In this document: positions 57,373 to 64,000 of the stretch, one piece after another
How positions within the stretch are numbered: the first letter of the stretch is position 1
Layout: each line of letters opens with the position of its first letter
Assembly: GCA_016490735.1 (NCBI GenBank)
Contig: JAEMWC010000382.1
Coordinates: 532,501 to 596,500, forward strand
DNA length: 64,000 nt
Origin: Pachyseris speciosa
Taxonomy: Eukaryota > Cnidaria > Anthozoa > Scleractinia > Pachyseridae
Reading direction: 5' to 3'
The notes under the pieces: generated by a model
What the model was told of the DNA's origin: nothing
Databases searched by the model: none
What the model saw: only the letters and a program-made list of their open reading frames with translations
Translations under genes and position numbers: made by a program

Positions 57373-57599
57373 GCGTTCCTTTATTTTCATCGTCTTTTTT
57401 AAATATCTTTTTTTTATAAGTGTTATAATTATTGTAAGTTATAAATGGTTGAGCTGTAAAGCAATTTTCAAGGGAAATATGCACAGGAACTCGGGCTAAA
57501 GAATCATAGCTGATGATTCATGTGATGATTCTTCAGTGCTCTTTGAATCATAACAGATCATAATTATGCTGTTATGTTGGCAAATAAAATCATCCCACA

Positions 57600-58240
57600 A
57601 TAACATGCATGGTGCAATGTGTACACATGGAATCAACTATGGAATCATAACCCTGATGTCATGTGTTAACAAGGCATGATTCCAGGTATCATATCTATGA
57701 TGCAATGCATGTAAGGTGATCAGCTCACAATCATAGGCATGGTGCAATGTGTACACATGGAATCATGTATGGAATCATAACCCTAATGTCATGTGTTAAC
57801 ATGGCATCATTTCAGGAATCATATCTATGATGCAATGCATGTATGGTGATCAGCTCACAATCATAAGCATGGTGCAATGTGTACACGTGGAATCGTAACC
57901 CTGGTGTCATGAGTTAACATGGCATCATTTCAGCAATCATATCTATGATGCAATGCACGTAAAGTGATCAGCTCACAATCATAGGCATGGTGCAATGTGT
58001 ACACGTGGAATCATGTATGGAATCATAACCATGGTGTCATGTGTTAACATGGCATCATTTCAGCAATCATATCTATGATGCAATGCACGTAAAGTGATCA
58101 GCTCACAATCATAGGCATGGTGCAATGTGTACACGTGGAATCATGTATGGAATCATAACCATGGTGTCCTGTGTTAACATGGCATCATTTCAGGAATCAT
58201 ATCTATGATGCAATGCATCATACACAATGCATTGTGCCAA
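57600..58240. repeat. 130-bp satellite, five units
   Basis: Units aligned on ggtgcaatgtgtacac start at 57611, 57741, 57871, 57989 and 58119; spacings are 130, 130, 118 and 130. The short unit lacks tgtatggaatca. Each unit carries several ATGATT/AATCAT palindromic pieces. The stretch before (57490-57600) contains looser related motifs. Confidence 0.9.
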
Positions 58241-60234
58241 TATAACGTATCATTTCTTGAATCATTTTTTATGCATAACATTTTTTGGAGTAGAGTGTTT
58301 GCTTATGTGACCAGTAGTCATGTTGGTTTACTGAAACAAAATAAAAAACAAAATATTTGCTTAAAAATAGAGTTCAAAACTTCTATGGAATCACCAGCGT
58401 GAATATCAATATAACGTTAATATATAGATTTAGCCAAGCCTAAAAGCGGAGCTCCACGTTTATTATTTTTTTACTGGTATTGAAGAACACCGCACGGCTT
58501 TCCTTGCGCCAATATTTTATGTTTAGAGCAGTCAACGGGAATTGACCGCGGTTCAAAAACATCAAAACATTACAAGAAAACAATACAGTGGACGAGTGTG
58601 TTTGTTCAAAAACAAATTTAGCAATCAAAGAATGATCAAATATTTTCATCCAACATCGTTGGACGAGCATGTTTGACGGTTTAGCCACCTCTCACAATAG
58701 TGCATTAAATGGCTTTCCATGTTTGATCGAAATCAAACATGTTCATCCAAAATTTCGCACTACGAACAAATGTTTGATCGTTTAGCCACCTCAACAAACA
58801 AATCGTGCACAAACGGTAAAAAGCAATCAAATGAGCTACGTAATGTCGAAAATTTCAGCAATAATATGCAAAAATCATTTTTTTTGGACTCACTTGGTCC
58901 CGTGTTTGGTCAAACATTATTTTGCGTTTAGCCACCAAACGTTATGCTTGACAAACACGATAATGAAAGAAAATGTTTGATCTTTTAGCCGGGACTTAAC
59001 AAACATATTTCATAGTACGTTAAGTTTAGACATAGCTTAAATGTCGTAGAAAAGAGAAAAACGAAAACAATCCTGATAGTTTGGATAGGTAATCGCATGG
59101 GGCCGAGTAAATATCACTTGTGCCAGTTTTCAGAAAGTTGCTGAAATTGCCGTCATCGCGCAAAACATAAGTGATACTAATCCTTAATTTTACGAGGATT
59201 CATTGCGATTACGCGTTAATAACATAAGGGCAAACGTTTCTTTCAGTTCTTAACACTGCAGAAACACAGACGCCGAAAAACATATGCAGTCAGCCAAGCG
59301 GAAGAAACAACTCGTTCGCTTGTAAAACAACAAACAACCAATTCGACTAGCTACTTCTTTGTGTCCAAAACGAGTAGACTGTTATTTATATCCAGTCGAG
59401 ACAGAAATACAAGTTTCCTTCTTGAACAAAATTAACAACGATTAAACCAAATGCTACGCTTCAATTTATTTAAGTTACCTGTGTTGTCGAGCTTTCTACC
59501 ACTTGAAAATACGCATCGATCCACTATAGTAAAAACACGCATCTACAAAAATAGCAAACAGTTTGTTCAAAGAAAGAACTTCTTCCACCAAGTGTGAGCT
59601 ACTCGTTCCTCCCATTAATGCCGGTGAGTTCTTAAGAACTTTCTTGGTGAGCTGCAAGATGTCGCGGTAAAGTAAACAAGCCCTGAAGCGTTAAATCATT
59701 TTGTTTTTCAACCACACAACCCGGGCGCCATAGAAGTGGATCCAAAAATTGAAGAATTTCCTGCGAACAACCTTTTGCTCTTCCATTTTCCAGTTGAAAA
59801 TTCACCTTCCGGAGTATATTTTAAGTAGTTCTTGATTTTTATGCCCTTTATGCGAATTAAGAGACAGAAACTGAACTTCGAAGATGTTGTTTTGCTCAAA
59901 ATGAAGACACCAACTGAATGTGAAATCTCGAGCCGCAGAAAGCGCGCGAAAAATTAAGCCTCGTTGTGGCTTGGGTGTCTCGTTTTGGTTAAATTAACTT
60001 GACTTGAGCCTGCGATCCAATTGAAAACCATTACCTGGTCAGCGGTCAACTTCAAAAAAACAGCGGACCTCGATGAGCTCTAACTTGAGCCCGCGATATG
60101 GTCACGTGATACTGGTCAGCGGAAACCTTGTTTTGACAGGTGTCAATTAGCCATGACACGGATGCCCTATATCTAAGATGTACGCTGTAAATAGGTGATC
60201 AGCTGGAGTATGGCCGCCATGTTGGATTATTATG

Positions 60235-60260
<26 letters not shown>
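58241..60260. other. Non-coding stretch with recurring TTTAGCCACC motif
   Basis: The motif TTTAGCCACC, often preceded by tgtttgatcg or a close form, occurs near 58680, 58781 and 58926, with a variant near 58982. Possibly an unnamed repeat. No coding exon recognised. Confidence 0.4.
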
Positions 60261-60265
<5 letters not shown>

Positions 60266-60267
60266 GA

Positions 60268-60269
60268 CT

Positions 60270-60312
<43 letters not shown>
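60268..60312. repeat. GTC microsatellite
   Basis: About 15 GTC triplets. The Arg-rich minus-strand open frame here is only its translation. Confidence 0.95.
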
Positions 60313-60348
60313 GCGTACGCGCCCACAAGCAATACCGCTAGCCACTTT

Positions 60349-60380
<32 letters not shown>

Positions 60381-61029
60381 AAGTATGGTGCTCCGCCGGA
60401 GCTCCGCTATTACATCAAGCAAGCTCATGATACACATCAAAAGACTTCAGATTTATTGTCCATATCTTTATTCAAGAGAAGAAATGTTGGATCAAGTCCT
60501 GTCACATTAATTACATGAATGTAGACACTTATTTAATACACTATATATGAAATATCAAACCTGAAATTGGCTTTTATACAACTGTAATAAATACATTAAG
60601 TCAATATATATACCTGTACAATTTCACTGTAATTCAAGGCCCAGTTGCTCCAAAGCTGGTTAAGGTTAAACCAGAAAGAATGTTCATTCAGGGTCTGTTC
60701 AGTAAATAAATTAATTTGAGGCTAAATCAAGGCTGAAATGAAGTTTTGGAATTATTTTCTGAAGATGCCCAAGTATGTGGACTAAAACGTGGAGCATAAT
60801 TCCTGGTTCACCTTAGCAATGCTCTAAAGCCAGCAACCTGCCAGGACTAAAATACAGGTACCATGGATACCACAGGTCTTCTCGCTCACCAGCGTCAAGA
60901 AGCGTAGAGAGCGATGCTCAATTCTGTCTCCCCCAAAGAGAAAAAAATACCTCAGTGGTAAGATACAAGTCACATTCCATGGGTCACAGGGTTGGCAACC
61001 AAGCCAAACAGTTTCTATCCTCCATTTAA

Positions 61030-61375
61030 AATGGTAATTGAACTGAGTGGAGTGCAATTTGGTCTGAAATCATATGCCTGATTTCAAAATTGAACAAGCA
61101 TGCAGCACAAGTTTGATTTGCAATCACAAGTATGATTTCAGACCAAAATTGCATGACATGAAGTTCAATTACCACTTTATTACACCCATTTTGAAATCAC
61201 ACAGTTTTTTTTGTTACTATTAATATTTGTTTATCCACAAAATTTGATAGGTTAGAATTATTTCACTTTTATTTTGATGAGTTACAGAAAGGAAGCAATT
61301 TAGAGTAAAAAATTGCTCTGTTGAGAGCCAATCAGATTGCAAGGATTACTAGTGAATACAAAATGGGTGTAATAA
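61030..61375. mobile_element. Repeat family of about 0.35 kb, copy 2
   Basis: Second copy of the family at 14561. ggtaattgaact and agttcaattacc pair across the first half; ttacacccattttg and caaaatgggtgtaa pair across the second half. Confidence 0.65.
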
Positions 61376-63419
61376 AAAACAAAATTTTGGATAGTGATTA
61401 GGGCCAAGAGAGAGTTTTCGGCTTCTTTATTTACATGTATCTGTAGTACAGTAACCTATAGTTGTCCTGTGGAATGTGACCTGAACTTTAGCCTGTCACC
61501 TAAGCAACCCCCAATTAATTTCAGTTGAAATATAATGATGTAATTCTGTTTTCATATCAAAGGTATTCGTCATTAAACCTCACTCAAATTTTTAAAATGA
61601 AATGTCCATGCTGTTACCCTTGCTTAAAAAAGGACTGTTTAAAAACTGTACAGAAATATGTTATGCTAAATTACTGTTTCAAATAAACTCTTGCACTATT
61701 TTTTCAAATTTCCTGAATGTTCTATTTATCCTGAATGCAATTTTCTAAATATGAAGCAGTGATTGATTTTCCCTGGACTGCATTTTGTAAGTCTTAAAAT
61801 AAAGGATACCAATCTACAATATTAGTATAATGTGGTCCAAGAAAACAATGGCAGTGTGATGTAAAGCTGCTGTAACTTAACTATTGCATCACCTTTACCA
61901 TATTTCCCATGTATAAGCTAGTAAGTCAAACCTGTGTATAAGTCGACCCTATGTTTTGAGACCAAAAGTTGAGATTTCACTAATATAATTATTCATGGTG
62001 TATAAACTAAATTCAAAATCCTTAGCAGTTTGTTGTAAAAACGTTCCATGGAGAAAAAATTACATCAGTCAAGTGACACACTTCAGTCTCAAATTCATGC
62101 CACTCCTTAAACATAAAGGTATTTCAATGAACCTTGTAACTTTAAGCAAATGTTTGGAACCTTTTTATGCTGAAAAAAAAAAAACTCAAAACACAAAAGA
62201 ACGAAGTTGTAAACAACTAGCCATCTTGTATGACTTAGTAACCTGGTAATGAAAACCCAACAAAGCTAGGTGAGAGGTTTATGTGCTTCACTTTGGCGTC
62301 TATATTATTATGCCATTGAGTGTTATTTTTTCCACTCACTGAAATGGAGTGACTGTTGAGTTTTGACCTGTGCATATGTCGAGGTCAACTTTTTGGAGTG
62401 ATGTTCAATACTGACTTTCAAGACTTAGAAGACATAGAAAAAAAAAAGGTACGTGAAAATCGGAGTTGTAATAAATAGATGAGATAATAGGTTGTTGACG
62501 ATCTAGTCACCTTTATTATACAAGCATAAACAATTTTTGGGTCAGTGTCTGATCATGAGCTGCTGGTATGGAAATCTGCAAGTCAAGAAAATCAGGCAAA
62601 CGTAAATAACTAATGACTAAATAAAATAATAATAATAGTTATTTACCCTTGGCAGTATTTATAGCACACAGAGGCTAGTGGGGCCAAGAAAATACACCAA
62701 CCAAATAATTCCAAGAATCCCAACTGGCAGTATTTATTACAAACGTGGCTAAGCTAGAGTGGGACTTACAGATCATGACAGAGTAAAGACACCCCTAACT
62801 TATTTTTACAATGGAAATTCAACCCACAGTTCAACTATTATTAAGGTGACCTGAGTGGGATGCAGAGAAACATAGTTGGCTGCCAACAAAAAGGAGTGTG
62901 AAGAGGCCATAAATTAAATGAGCCACCTAAGTATGAACATTCAAAGCAACCAACTTGGATGACAGCAGACAAAGACCCAAATGGTAATGAGGATGCCTGC
63001 CTACCATACCATGAAATCATAATTGGCAGGCAGCTAAAAACATATGAACAGAGAAACACTAAAAAATAATGAGTTCCAGTCAAAGGAAAAAAATAAATAC
63101 ATCCTCCCTTCTAAAGGCCACCCACACAGTGATGACACTCAGCTTTAAGAACTGACCAAAGCTTAACAACTAACTTTCATACTGAGGGGTAAAACTGTCC
63201 CAGCAAACTCACCAATATAATAGGGGGAAGACCCATGCATAATTTATTACTGTGCTAGATGATTGTCTCAATTTGGAATGTGTCTGCCCATCCAAAGAAT
63301 GGCATTATACTAAGTGGTCCTGACAACTTCACATAAAGTGGCTATGATGTACAAAAAAAATACCCTCTTGACACTTTTCCCATTGTGAGGAATGGTGCTA
63401 TTTGAGATAAAATTAATGC

Positions 63420-63975
63420 TATTCAAGTAATGAGACAGGATTTTAACTAAAGTGTTGGCAAGGAACCTGGATGATTGAGTTCATTATGAAAATTTGCTCT
63501 GAGCAATTCACACAGGTGCACTCCAAAAACTTTTCAAATGAACATTTTTGGTATAGATGTGTAAAATGTTAAATGAGCAATTTTGTTATGGATAAATTCC
63601 AAAGAAAGCCATTCAGATCAAACATACAGTAACACTGAATAACAATAACAAAATAATTATTTATGACCAGCCTCCCCTTTGAAAGATACATGTCAATTTT
63701 TTAGAATGAGTATAAAAAAAATTCTGCCCTTTGCTCTTTGCAGATGCCATATAATCATTTAACCTCCCTGGAAGTACTTCCTACTAAAAGTAATTGGGAT
63801 AGAATTTATTTAATGCTATTTATTTTCTTTAAAAAGAGAAAGGATTTTAAATAAAGTGTTGGCAACAGGGTTCAGTGATTGAGTTCATTAAGATTGTTCT
63901 GAAAAATTCACTAATGTAAAAAAAAATTGTTACGGTAAAAGAGCAATTTTGTCTTCGATAAATTGTGTATGCATG
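63420..63975. repeat. Diverged direct repeat, spacing about 405 bp
   Basis: aggattttaactaaagtgttggca (63438 on) recurs as aggattttaaataaagtgttggca (63841 on), followed in both by gattgagttcatta and gagcaattttgt. An old duplication. Confidence 0.65.
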
Positions 63976-64000
63976 CACCCCTATTCAATGTCTTTTCACT

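Larger units (their letters stand above)
60400..64000. other. AT-rich 3' region, no gene seen
   Basis: Apart from the repeats listed, I find no splice-bounded coding segment. Two minus-strand AATAAA sequences near 60450-60475 could end a gene that starts beyond the window; this is speculation. Confidence 0.35.

Noticed and set aside
60147..60332. Arg-rich minus-strand frame
   Set aside because: Translation of the GTC microsatellite.

Overview
This is eukaryotic, AT-rich, intron-rich DNA packed with transposable elements. It is most likely from an anthozoan cnidarian, probably a stony coral. That placement is an inference from the gene style, the many short MITE families and the tRNA-derived SINEs; no species marker is present.

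One gene dominates. A receptor tyrosine kinase (RTK) runs on the + strand from a signal-peptide exon (ATG at 2992) to a stop at 48091-48093. I could chain 24 coding exons with AG/GT borders and matching phases. They give about 964 residues if one missing base in an FN3 exon is allowed for. Order: signal peptide; two copies of a three-exon cysteine module that I do not recognise (3442-8414 and 9434-18645); three EGF domains (26677-28953); two fibronectin III domains (29458-31873); one transmembrane helix (32348-32483); an acidic tyrosine-rich juxtamembrane region; a complete RET/FGFR-like kinase (42303-47480); and a short tail with three tyrosines (48022-48093). A further EGF exon at 24178-24294 has lost its GT donor. 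The juxtamembrane/kinase-start exon has been copied several times (34331, 34530, remnant near 42007, 42119), and a Ty3/gypsy-type LTR element (35579-39522) sits inside this array.

From 52.5 to 56.25 kb lies a decayed partial paralogue of the same gene: an intron piece and FN3 exons with stops and truncations. Part of it is again duplicated as a 1.06 kb tandem repeat.

The introns hold most of the other structure. The most striking is a 3.38 kb near-perfect palindrome (19496-22877) flanked by a 6-bp direct repeat, apparently a giant foldback transposon. Others are a TTAA-flanked element (10381-11412), hAT-like MITEs (681-1131, 41103-41366), several hairpin MITEs, LINE fragments (13.4, 16.0, 24.6, 43.4, 56.6 kb), SINEs, a 42-bp tandem repeat carrying TGACGTCA sites, a 130-bp satellite (57.6-58.2 kb) and an inverted array of about 380-bp repeats (50.8-52.5 kb).

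From 58.3 to 64 kb I see no coding exon; it may be intergenic or the 3' flank of another gene.
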